Positions 1 through 6,456 of a stretch of 23,407 bases of DNA are shown here, piece after piece. The notes beneath the pieces are model-generated. The model was not told the DNA's origin, made no database searches, and saw only the letters and a list, made by a program, of their open reading frames with translations. This DNA is from UBA1479 sp964012715 (lineage in GTDB: Bacteria; Pseudomonadota; Alphaproteobacteria; Rhodospirillales; Casp-alpha2). A program made the translations under genes and the position numbers. Each line of letters starts with the position of its first letter. Within the stretch, counting starts at the first letter, position 1. The stretch is taken from positions 1 to 23,407 of the forward strand of contig CAXGUG010000061.1 in the NCBI GenBank assembly GCA_964012715.1, given 5' to 3'.

Positions 1-92
1 CCGATACCGGCTTCTAATCCGGCCCTATGGACATCCCGTTCCGGGGCGACCATCTTGGAGGCATCCCTTTCATCGAAAAGGCTTCGCCCGCC

Positions 93-1079
93 ATGCATCG
101 CCGCATCGCCCGCCTGGTCATCCCCGCCGTCATCCTCGCTTTTGGCCTTATGGCCGCGCCGGGGCACGCCTGCGCCGATGCCATCGAGGTCCAGACCCAG
201 GCCGTGCCGCTGAACGCCCAAGACCCGGCGCAGACCAAGTTGGGCAAGCTGATCTATCGCGGCGGGATCGAGATGCTCAGCCGGTCAGACCGCTTCGGCG
301 GGCTGTCTTCCCTGGGCCTTAGCGCCGACGGCAAGCGCATGGTTTCGATCTCGGACGAAGGCAATCGCTTCGACGCCAACTTGGTTTATGGCCCGGACGG
401 GAACTTGAGCGGCGTGACCAATGCAGAAATCTTCACCCTGACCGGACCCGGGAACCTCCCGTTGATGGACAAGGCCTTGTCCGACGCGGAATCCATGGCC
501 GCCGGGGTCGACGGCTCGATCATCGTCGCCTTTGAACGCAACCACCGGATCTGGGCCTATCCGCCCGACCAGACCGACCCGCACCCGATCCCCCTGCCCG
601 CCGAAATGCGCAAGGCCCCGGCCAATCGCGGGATCGAGGCCCTGACCCTGTTGAACGACGGCAGCTTGTTCGCCCTGTCCGAAGGACTGGGCCGGGGTGG
701 TGCCAGCCTGGCCTGGGTCAGCAACCCCCGGGGCTGGAGCGTGCTTCTCTATCGGACCGAGGACAATTACCGCCCGACCGGGGCCGCGACCCTGCCCAAC
801 GGCGACGTGGTGGTGGTCGAGCGCTATTTCACCCCGCGCGAAGGCGTGCGCGTCCGGATGCGGCGTATCTTGGCCAAGGATATCCATCCGGGCGGCGAGG
901 TTTCCGGTGAACTGCTGGCCGACCTGCGCGAACCGCTGACGGTCGACAACTTCGAAGGCATCGAAGCAATCAAAGGCCCCAAGGGAGAAACCTTGATCTT
1001 CCTGATCTCCGACGACAATTTCAAACGCATGGGCCCCCAGCGGACCCTGTTGCTGATGTTTGAACTGGCCGACGACTGA
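93..1079 (+). CDS. Exported esterase-like (phytase-type) beta-propeller protein
   Basis: A 328-residue protein that resembles the 'esterase-like activity of phytase' family (PF13449), secreted propeller-like proteins of poorly defined substrate. Family-type motifs appear in the expected order: GGLSSL (69-74), SDEGNRFDAN (about 88-97), DAESMA (131-136), NRGIEAL (178-184), PTGAATLPNG (229-238), DNFEGIEA (287-294) and SDDNF (about 307-311). I chose the ATG at 93 because it begins a typical signal peptide (Arg-rich start, hydrophobic core, AAPGHACA near the cleavage site), with AAAAGG about 11 bases upstream. An in-frame ATG at 27 would add 22 residues without signal character in front of it. The stop lies two bases before the next ATG, so this gene and the NHL-repeat gene are probably co-transcribed. 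Export to the periplasm is inferred; the substrate cannot be read from the sequence. Confidence 0.82.
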   Translation: MHRRIARLVIPAVILAFGLMAAPGHACADAIEVQTQAVPLNAQDPAQTKLGKLIYRGGIEMLSRSDRFGGLSSLGLSADGKRMVSISDEGNRFDANLVYGPDGNLSGVTNAEIFTLTGPGNLPLMDKALSDAESMAAGVDGSIIVAFERNHRIWAYPPDQTDPHPIPLPAEMRKAPANRGIEALTLLNDGSLFALSEGLGRGGASLAWVSNPRGWSVLLYRTEDNYRPTGAATLPNGDVVVVERYFTPREGVRVRMRRILAKDIHPGGEVSGELLADLREPLTVDNFEGIEAIKGPKGETLIFLISDDNFKRMGPQRTLLLMFELADD

Positions 1080-1081
1080 CC

Positions 1082-1993
1082 ATGCGCCTTACTGCTCTAT
1101 TCACTGCCCTGCTCCTGGGCCTTGCCGCCCTGCCCGCCCACGCCGGGGAAACCGCGTTTCAACCGGGGGTCGCCCTGGTCGCCATGACCCAGGCGGGGCA
1201 ACTGGACGACCCGCACGACATGACCTTGTCGGCGGACGGCAACCTGCTTCTGGTCGCGGACGCAGGCCATGATGCGATTGCGGTCCTAGACCCGGCAACG
1301 CTCAAGGTTCTGGGAAGCTTCGGTAAGGGGGATCTGTCGGAGCCGCACGACGTTGCATTTCTGGATACGAAGACCGTCCTGGTCGCCGACACCGGTAACG
1401 ACCGGATCGCCGTCTATGCCTTCGACGGCACAGCCTTGAAGGCCGAATTGACGGCCTCCTGGCGCGAGCACATTCACGGTCCCGAAGGGATCGCCGTCAC
1501 CGCCGACGGCGGATATGTCTATGTCGCCAACGAAGACAGCGACACCCTGCTGCGCCTGGATCCCAAGGGCGAGGTCGTCAACGGCGTCGGCGGCTTCCAC
1601 CCCCGCGACATGGTCAGCCTGACCCATCCGCACGACGTCGCCCTGGCCCCCGACGGACGGGTGTTCGTCAGCGATTCCGGCGACGACCGCATGATCACGC
1701 TCAATTCCGAACTGGTCTATCTGGGCCGCTACAAGGGCGACCCCTGGGATTTCGATCTGCCGACGGGCGTGGTGTTCGACGACGGCGGCGATCTGTGGAT
1801 CACCGATGTCGGCAACAACCGCGTGCTACGGCTCAACGCCTTCATGACCATCCAGCAGACCATCGGCACGGGCGACCGAGGCGACGGTCCCGGCGAGTTG
1901 AACCACCCGGACGGGATCGAGAGTAAAGGCAAGCTGTTGTGGGTCGCGGATACGGGGAACGACCGGGTTATGTTGTTGCGCCGGACCGACTAA
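1082..1993 (+). CDS. Exported six-repeat NHL beta-propeller protein
   Basis: A 303-residue protein with a signal peptide (residues 1-21, ending LPAHA) followed by six consecutive NHL-type repeats filling the rest of the chain. Repeats begin near LDDPHDM, LSEPHDV, GPEGIAV, LTHPHDV, FDLPTGV and LNHPDGI, and each is followed by a strand such as LLVADAG, VLVADTGNDR, VFVSDSGDDR, LWITDVGNNR or LWVADTGNDR. Six repeats fit one closed six-bladed propeller with no further domain. NHL propellers bind proteins or ligands, and some are lyases or lactonases; three blades here start with Pro-His-Asp, which could line the central channel. The start is two bases after the upstream stop, so the two genes likely form an operon. 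The end faces the iron-sulfur gene on the other strand, seven bases away, with no terminator hairpin visible. Exact activity is unknown. Confidence 0.85.
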   Translation: MRLTALFTALLLGLAALPAHAGETAFQPGVALVAMTQAGQLDDPHDMTLSADGNLLLVADAGHDAIAVLDPATLKVLGSFGKGDLSEPHDVAFLDTKTVLVADTGNDRIAVYAFDGTALKAELTASWREHIHGPEGIAVTADGGYVYVANEDSDTLLRLDPKGEVVNGVGGFHPRDMVSLTHPHDVALAPDGRVFVSDSGDDRMITLNSELVYLGRYKGDPWDFDLPTGVVFDDGGDLWITDVGNNRVLRLNAFMTIQQTIGTGDRGDGPGELNHPDGIESKGKLLWVADTGNDRVMLLRRTD

Positions 1994-2000
1994 GCGCCCG

Positions 2001-3341
2001 TTATTCCACCGGATGCGCGGCCCGGTCACGGGGCAATTTCTGATCGCCCAAAATATCGGCCAGGATCACTTCACGCACTTCTTCCGGGTCCAACCCGTAT
2101 AGGGAGATCATATCTTTCGTCTCGGCCAGGATCTCGTCGGCGTCCCGCATCAAACGCAGGCGCTTGAACAGGTCCGGGCGATTCAGGCCCATGCTTTCGC
2201 CGATCAGTTCCATGTAATTGACGATCTCGAACGGCCATTCGTTCTGGTGCGACACCAGTTCCCGGTGATCGGCATGAAATACCCCGGCCAAGGTATCGAC
2301 GCCCCGCGCCTCGGCCTGACGGAAGGTTCCGGCGATATGGCGTTTCTGGACCTCCGGCATGATGTCGAGCGAGGTCAGCTGATAACCCACGCCCGGTTGC
2401 TCCAGATCGACCAGCTCCAACCCCGGAATGGCCGTCAGCAGCGCCTTGACCGCATCCATCACGCCGGGCGAGCCAGGGTATTCGTGCAGGGCCACACGCC
2501 GCTTCACCGGGCGGGTCATCATCGGGCGCAGATCGTCCAAGCGACTGGCCAAGTAGACCGGCAACATGCGGGCATCGAACGGGCTGGGCTTGGTCGGGGC
2601 CGCCGTCATCGTCTCGGTCATCTGCATTTGACAGGTCGGACACCAGGACACCACGGTCGAGGCCCCCGTTTCGGCGAAGCGGTCCATGGTGCGGCCCGCC
2701 TGCCGCCCGGCATTGGCATCGTCGCCGGGGCGAAGCTGAAGAATCCCGCAACAGTTGGACGGCCCGCCATAGACTTCGTAGCTGACGTCCAAACGGTCGA
2801 ACACGTCCAGGCACAACAGGCCGATATGCGGCGTCTTCAGCATGTTGCAGCCCGTATAGAACACGATATCCGGCGGCGTTTCCGCCTGGCCAGAATTCGA
2901 CAGGCCCGATTGCGACGATGGACTGAGCCGTTCCATCAAATCCGGCGGCAATTGCAGGCGCGACAGCACGCGCACGCCGCGGCTCATCGTCTTGAACGAA
3001 TCCTTGCCCGCCGTGCGGCGGTCGCCTTCGGGCTGGCGCATGGCCATCGCCCGCCGCGCCAGGGTCAGCATGAAACGCGGATTGATGCCGTGCTCACAGA
3101 CGGTCAGGCAATGGCCGCTACCGCAACACCCCGCTGCCCATTGCACCGCCGCGTCGTCGGCTTGGCCGGTTTTCAGAATGTCGATCACGCCGGCGGCGAT
3201 GGCCGAACCATCCCCAGCATCCAAGCCCAGCAAATCCGGCGTGGGACAGGCCCGCACGCAGGCGCCACAGGCCGTACAGGCCTCGGCGATGGCGCCCGCC
3301 TGTGCATCCAGTCGATCGATGAAGGTATCCGCTGCCGTCAT
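2001..3341 (-). CDS. HdrC/HdrB-fused (HdrD-like) iron-sulfur protein with cysteine-free second CCG half
   Basis: A 446-residue soluble protein combining a two-cluster ferredoxin head and a heterodisulfide-reductase-type C-terminal region. The first 4Fe-4S motif is canonical (C22, C25, C28, C32-Pro). The second is unusual: C72, C73, C78, C82, with Ser77 next to C78 and no cysteine where C-x2-C-x2-C-x3-C predicts the second ligand. The first CCG motif is complete: C165, C197-C198-G199, and C234-P-T-C237. The segment where a second CCG motif is expected (about 281-362) has HEYPGS, PGVGYQ and FHADHREL, and no cysteine occurs after C237. Members of this family carry electrons or reduce disulfides and thiol-like substrates; which role applies here is not visible. 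The ATG at 3341 has GGCAGGA just upstream. It lies downstream of the TPR gene on the same strand. Family assignment is confident, specific function is not. Confidence 0.85.
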   Translation of the reverse strand: MTAADTFIDRLDAQAGAIAEACTACGACVRACPTPDLLGLDAGDGSAIAAGVIDILKTGQADDAAVQWAAGCCGSGHCLTVCEHGINPRFMLTLARRAMAMRQPEGDRRTAGKDSFKTMSRGVRVLSRLQLPPDLMERLSPSSQSGLSNSGQAETPPDIVFYTGCNMLKTPHIGLLCLDVFDRLDVSYEVYGGPSNCCGILQLRPGDDANAGRQAGRTMDRFAETGASTVVSWCPTCQMQMTETMTAAPTKPSPFDARMLPVYLASRLDDLRPMMTRPVKRRVALHEYPGSPGVMDAVKALLTAIPGLELVDLEQPGVGYQLTSLDIMPEVQKRHIAGTFRQAEARGVDTLAGVFHADHRELVSHQNEWPFEIVNYMELIGESMGLNRPDLFKRLRLMRDADEILAETKDMISLYGLDPEEVREVILADILGDQKLPRDRAAHPVE

Positions 3342-3379
3342 GGTTCCTGCCCTTGAAACGGATTACGGATCAAAGGCTA

Positions 3380-3426
3380 GCGGTCGCGCCGACCGCCACG
3401 CAACGAAAGTATTGTCACCGGACAAT
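3380..3426. repeat. Two perfect dyads between the TPR and iron-sulfur genes
   Basis: The 94-bp gap holds two perfect inverted repeats: GCGGTCG-CGC-CGACCGC at 3380-3396 and ATTGTC-ACCG-GACAAT at 3411-3426. They lie 39-85 bp upstream of the iron-sulfur gene's start. They could be operators, or RNA hairpins that separate the two genes. Neither is followed by a convincing U-tract, so I do not call a terminator. Confidence 0.45.
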
Positions 3427-3435
3427 CGCCGCCGC

Positions 3436-4605
3436 TCAGCGGTCTTGAGCAACCTGGCCCTTGGCACGCAGGGAATCGGCGCGGGCGCGCAGTTCCGCCG
3501 CGCGCTCGGAGTAGCCGCTGGACCGGAGCAGCCGGGCATAGAACGTCATGGTTTCAATCGTCGCGGGATCGCCCTCTGCCAGCGCCTTTTCGCGGATCGT
3601 CAGGCAGCGTTGATAGAACTCCGCCGCCCGGTCATAGCGGCTGAGCCGATGATACATCCGCGCCAGCTTGAACAGGATCAGCGCCACATCGGGATGGCTA
3701 GGGCCCAGCGCGCGCTGCAAATCGTCCAATTGGTTCAGATAGGCATCTTCCCGGTCCGCCAAGCGTGGCACGTTCGGGAACAACTCTCCCCGATATTGGT
3801 CGACGACGACCGGTGGGGCCGCGGGAATGGGAATGGACGGGGCTGCATCCTCTGGCCGGGCGGCGACCTCGGGCGACGATGGGGCTTGTTCCGATTGCGC
3901 CGCTGCTTCCGGTTCCGGGACATGCGGGGCAATCGGCTCGACTACCGGCTCCGGCTCGGTCTCAACAGGGGCTCCTGCCAAGACGTAGCCGGACAATACG
4001 GGCGCACCGGGTTCCGGCGACAGGACCGGCGGCGGGGCCAACGGCGCGGGTTCCTGCACGGTTTCAGGCGCGGGGCCCGCAGCCGTGGCGACCATCGCCG
4101 CGCTCCGGGCCGCCATCGAGGGGACGGCCCTGGCGGGGCCTTCAGGCTCGGGGGCTGGTTTCGCCTGCGCGGCGCGGGCAGCGGCGATTTCCGTCAACGC
4201 GTTCTCTGCCCGCATCAGGGCGGCGCGGTAGATCGCAATCACCGAATAACGTGAATTTTCCGGACCATACAGCCCTTCCGCCAAGGACAATGCCTGGCGA
4301 TACAGGCCAGCTGCCTTTTCGTGGCGGCCCTCGGTGGTATAGAGCCCAGCCAGCCCACCCATGGAGCGCTCCAGAAATTCGCCCGATCGGTCGAACTTCT
4401 CGGCCAGGGCCAGGGCTTCCTGATAATGGTCTTCGGCTTGTCCGTAGTTACCCAGCATATGGGCGTTTTCCGCCGGGGTCATATGACCGCGCCAGCGGTC
4501 CTGCGGCGATTGGGCAAGGGCGCTGACCGGGGCCATCGCCAGACCGGACACCACCAAGCCGAACGCCATCGGCAGCAGTGCGACGAATCGACGAAACGGC
4601 TTCAC
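3436..4605 (-). CDS. Exported TPR-repeat protein with Pro/Ala/Glu-rich linker
   Basis: A 389-residue protein with an N-terminal signal peptide (about 1-31, ending SALA), a first helical TPR block (about 40-135, with GNYGQAEDHYQEALALAE and HEKAAGLYRQALSLAE), a long low-complexity Pro/Ala/Glu/Val linker (about 150-270), and a second TPR block (about 290-380, with SRYDRAAEFYQRCLTI). TPR blocks are protein-binding scaffolds, so a periplasmic partner-binding role is likely, but no partner is identifiable. The start is GTG, supported by AGGGGG nine bases upstream and by the signal peptide that follows. It sits between the acetyltransferase pair and the iron-sulfur gene on the same strand, with gaps of 82 and 94 bp, so co-transcription is possible but not assured. 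No catalytic motif is visible. Confidence 0.8.
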   Translation of the reverse strand: MKPFRRFVALLPMAFGLVVSGLAMAPVSALAQSPQDRWRGHMTPAENAHMLGNYGQAEDHYQEALALAEKFDRSGEFLERSMGGLAGLYTTEGRHEKAAGLYRQALSLAEGLYGPENSRYSVIAIYRAALMRAENALTEIAAARAAQAKPAPEPEGPARAVPSMAARSAAMVATAAGPAPETVQEPAPLAPPPVLSPEPGAPVLSGYVLAGAPVETEPEPVVEPIAPHVPEPEAAAQSEQAPSSPEVAARPEDAAPSIPIPAAPPVVVDQYRGELFPNVPRLADREDAYLNQLDDLQRALGPSHPDVALILFKLARMYHRLSRYDRAAEFYQRCLTIREKALAEGDPATIETMTFYARLLRSSGYSERAAELRARADSLRAKGQVAQDR

Positions 4606-4687
4606 AACGCGCTGCCCCCTGCGGATGTGTTGAAAAACGATCTTTATTGTCGCAGATCGCCTCCCGATTTTCGAGGCAGGAAACGCC

Positions 4688-5203
4688 CTATTCCGGGCCC
4701 TTGTGGCGATAGATCACGCGCGGGACACCATATAGCTCGCCCTCGCCTTCGATCTCGGCACCCAGGCGCTCCGCCACCGCGCGAGACGGCAAGTTGTCGT
4801 GATGGACGAAGCTCATCAAGGGCTTGAGGCCGAGGGCCTCATAGGCCCAATCGCGCGCTGCCTGGGCGGCCTCGGTCGCATAGCCGCGACCGGTGTTTCC
4901 CGGGAACAGGGACCAGCACAATTCCGGCTCGGACAGGAACGGCGGGTACCACAACCCGGCATAGCCGAGGCCTTTGTCCGTTGCCCTGTCGGCAACGATG
5001 AACACGCCCATGCCACGTACCTGCCACTCCCCGGATTTGGCGCAGAAATCCTTCCACGCCTGATCCCTGGAAACGGCGCCGCCCGTGTAGGCCTGATCCT
5101 CGGCGCTGCCGCGAAGCTGGGCATAGCCGTCGAAATCCTCCATCCGCCAGCCACGCAGGCGCAGGCGACCGGATTCGACCACGGGCGGAACCGTAAACGG
5201 CAT
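4688..5203 (-). CDS. GNAT acetyltransferase, RimJ/RimL-like
   Basis: A 171-residue single-domain protein of the Acetyltransf_3 (RimJ/RimL) type. It opens with the usual pattern around residues 11-24 (SGRLRLRGWRMEDF), has the acetyl-CoA pyrophosphate-binding loop NTGRGYATEA at 103-112, and ends with DNLPSRAVAERLGA (136-149), which matches the family's N-x-x-S-x-x-x-x-x-x-L-G element. Such enzymes move an acetyl group from acetyl-CoA to an amine on a protein N-terminus or small molecule; the acceptor cannot be read here. The ATG follows the TAG of the upstream acetyltransferase directly, with AAGGA inside that gene's end as ribosome-binding site, so translation is probably coupled. Confidence 0.87.
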   Translation of the reverse strand: MPFTVPPVVESGRLRLRGWRMEDFDGYAQLRGSAEDQAYTGGAVSRDQAWKDFCAKSGEWQVRGMGVFIVADRATDKGLGYAGLWYPPFLSEPELCWSLFPGNTGRGYATEAAQAARDWAYEALGLKPLMSFVHHDNLPSRAVAERLGAEIEGEGELYGVPRVIYRHKGPE

Positions 5204-5797
5204 CTACATCAGTTCCTTGACCATCAACAGGGCGCGGCCGTCGTAGCGGATGTAGGGATGCGGCACCACGTCGCGGGTATCGCGCACGCGGTAGCCCAGG
5301 CGTTCGTAGAGGCGAACCGAATCCTTGTTCTCTTCGAACGCGATCAAGGACATCTTGGCCAAGCCCCGCGTCATGGCGCGCAGTTCGGCCAAACGCAGCA
5401 TCTTGGTGCCCATGCCGCGGCCCCGATAATCGGATTCCAGCGCGATCCCGGCGATGTAATAGCTGTCGTCTTCCTCCAGCTCCGCATAAGGCCGCAGAAC
5501 CGGGCTCAGGTCCTCGGGGTCGAACTCCGGGTCGGCATGCATCGGATAGGCATGCAACAAGCCAACCGTACGCCCCCGGCATTCGGCGATGGCGCAGTTC
5601 TGATAGGAAAAGTCCTCGTCGTCGCGGGCATAGCGCCGGGCACCTGCCTCGACCACGTCCTCGCCCGCTGCCTTCATGTCGTCCCAGACGACGTCGGCGA
5701 CGCCACCGGCTGCCAGACGGTAAAGCGCGGCAATGGCGCGGGCGTCGGCTTTATCGGCATCGCGGAACAAAATCTGGGTCACGGACATGTCGGTCAT
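5204..5797 (-). CDS. GNAT family N-acetyltransferase
   Basis: A 197-residue protein with the GNAT acetyl-CoA loop YRGRGMG (124-130) following a beta strand (YYIAGIAL, 113-120), and the C-terminal element NKDSVRLYERLGY (157-169). The N-terminal part (FRDADKADARAIAALYRLA) fits the first strand and helix of the fold. I chose the ATG at 5797 because GGAG lies about nine bases upstream within AAGGAGAAGGAG. An in-frame upstream start at 5896 would lie in the rpmB terminator region and add a basic stretch foreign to the fold. A further ATG at 5788 is also possible. It is the first gene of a tightly joined acetyltransferase pair. The substrate is unknown. Confidence 0.87.
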   Translation of the reverse strand: MTDMSVTQILFRDADKADARAIAALYRLAAGGVADVVWDDMKAAGEDVVEAGARRYARDDEDFSYQNCAIAECRGRTVGLLHAYPMHADPEFDPEDLSPVLRPYAELEEDDSYYIAGIALESDYRGRGMGTKMLRLAELRAMTRGLAKMSLIAFEENKDSVRLYERLGYRVRDTRDVVPHPYIRYDGRALLMVKELM

Positions 5798-5841
5798 CGT
5801 CTGGGTCTCCTTCTCCTTGACCGGACTTAAAGACGGCAATT

Positions 5842-5884
5842 GTGAAAAGAAAAAGGCCCGCGCCTTTCTGGGGCGCGGACCTTT
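5842..5884 (-). terminator. Intrinsic terminator of rpmB
   Basis: Read on the minus strand, a 13-bp stem with one G-U pair (arms 5872-5884 and 5852-5864, seven-base loop) is followed directly by TTTTTCTTTTC. It lies 25 bp after the rpmB stop and upstream of the acetyltransferase gene, whose expression must then come from readthrough or its own promoter. Confidence 0.82.
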
Positions 5885-5909
5885 GCCGTCTGGCAAATTT
5901 TCTGGCGGG

Positions 5910-6200
5910 TTACGCCGCTTTGGCCTGCGCTTTCTTGACCTGCTTTTTGACTTTGACCATAGCCGGAGCCAGGGTTACGTCACGAGCGTCGAGCAAGAAG
6001 GCGTCCAGGCCACCCTTGTGCTCAACCGACCGAATAGCAGCAGCGGAAACGCGCATACGCACCATACGGCTGAGCGCATCGCTCCACAGGCTGGTTTCCT
6101 GCAGGTTCGGCACGAACCGACGACGGGTCTTGTTATGGGCGTGGGACACGTTGTTCCCGGTGACGACGCGCTTGCCGGTCAGATCACAAACTCTGGACAT
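5910..6200 (-). CDS. rpmB: 50S ribosomal protein L28
   Basis: A 96-residue basic protein of the usual alphaproteobacterial L28 length. The start MSRVCDLTGKR, the NNVSHAHNKTRRRF segment (about 16-29) and the NLQ pattern following it are diagnostic of L28, a late-assembling protein of the large ribosomal subunit. The C-terminal tail is Lys/Ala-rich. I chose the ATG at 6200, since upstream in-frame codons to 6242 add a segment absent from L28. The ribosome-binding site is modest (AGGA about 11 bases upstream). The gene stands alone between its own promoter and terminator. Confidence 0.97.
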   Translation of the reverse strand: MSRVCDLTGKRVVTGNNVSHAHNKTRRRFVPNLQETSLWSDALSRMVRMRVSAAAIRSVEHKGGLDAFLLDARDVTLAPAMVKVKKQVKKAQAKAA

Positions 6201-6244
6201 GACTTCTACGTTCCTATGCTCAGCTTTCGCTGGTAAAACCAATG

Positions 6245-6266
6245 AACGCGGGGCAAAGCCCGCGTT
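6245..6266 (-). other. Perfect 8-bp hairpin at the 5' end of the rpmB transcript
   Basis: AACGCGGG and CCCGCGTT (6245-6252 and 6259-6266) form a perfect stem with a six-base loop. With the promoter at 6276-6304, transcription would start near 6268, placing this hairpin at the extreme 5' end of the rpmB mRNA and 45 bases before the start codon. It may stabilise the message or take part in control; this is inference. Confidence 0.5.
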
Positions 6267-6275
6267 GGAGGCGGC

Positions 6276-6304
6276 TTTTTAAGGCAATCGCCTCCCGCCG
6301 TCAA
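6276..6304 (-). promoter_or_regulatory. rpmB promoter
   Basis: On the minus strand TTGACG (6304-6299) and TAAAAA (6281-6276) are separated by exactly 17 bp, a good sigma-70-type match for alphaproteobacteria. The predicted start site near 6268 gives a leader of about 68 bases before the rpmB ATG. Confidence 0.65.
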
Positions 6305-6333
6305 CCGATGCAAGCCGCTTTGTGCTAAATTCC

Positions 6334-6362
6334 TTGACCGGGGCGGTAGGGACGCCTATCCC
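6334..6362 (+). promoter_or_regulatory. Possible bioB promoter
   Basis: TTGACC (6334-6339) and TATCCC (6357-6362) are 17 bp apart upstream of bioB. The -35 is good and the -10 is weak. A better -10-like word, TATAAC (6417-6422), lies closer to the gene but lacks a recognisable -35. I see no BioR-type box (TTATMKATAA) in this leader. Confidence 0.35.
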
Positions 6363-6380
6363 GGCCAAACCCGCCTTGTA

Positions 6381-6402
6381 CCGGAAGTTCCGGCCTGGCC
6401 GG
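6381..6402 (+). repeat. Two overlapping 13-bp palindromes in the bioB leader
   Basis: CCGGAA-G-TTCCGG (6381-6393) and CCGGCC-T-GGCCGG (6390-6402) are both perfect and share four bases, so as RNA they would be alternative to each other. A further CCGGCC at 6361-6366 could also pair with 6397-6402. They lie about 55 bp before the bioB start, downstream of the possible promoter. An operator or a leader RNA switch are both possible. Confidence 0.4.
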
Positions 6403-6456
6403 GACCGAAAAGCCATTATAACCAGGAAAGCCGCCGAAAAACGGCAGAAAATCGGT

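Noticed and set aside
1..26. A possible end of an upstream gene at the left edge
   Set aside because: Too short to support a coding call; nothing recognisable.
2247..3356. A 369-codon open frame antisense to the iron-sulfur gene
   Set aside because: Arg/His/Gln-rich shadow; the minus-strand protein has clear cysteine motifs.
4606..4687. CGATC/GATCG hairpin followed by TTTTT between the RimJ/RimL-like gene and the TPR gene as a terminator
   Set aside because: The stem is only 5 bp with a 12-base loop, too weak to call.
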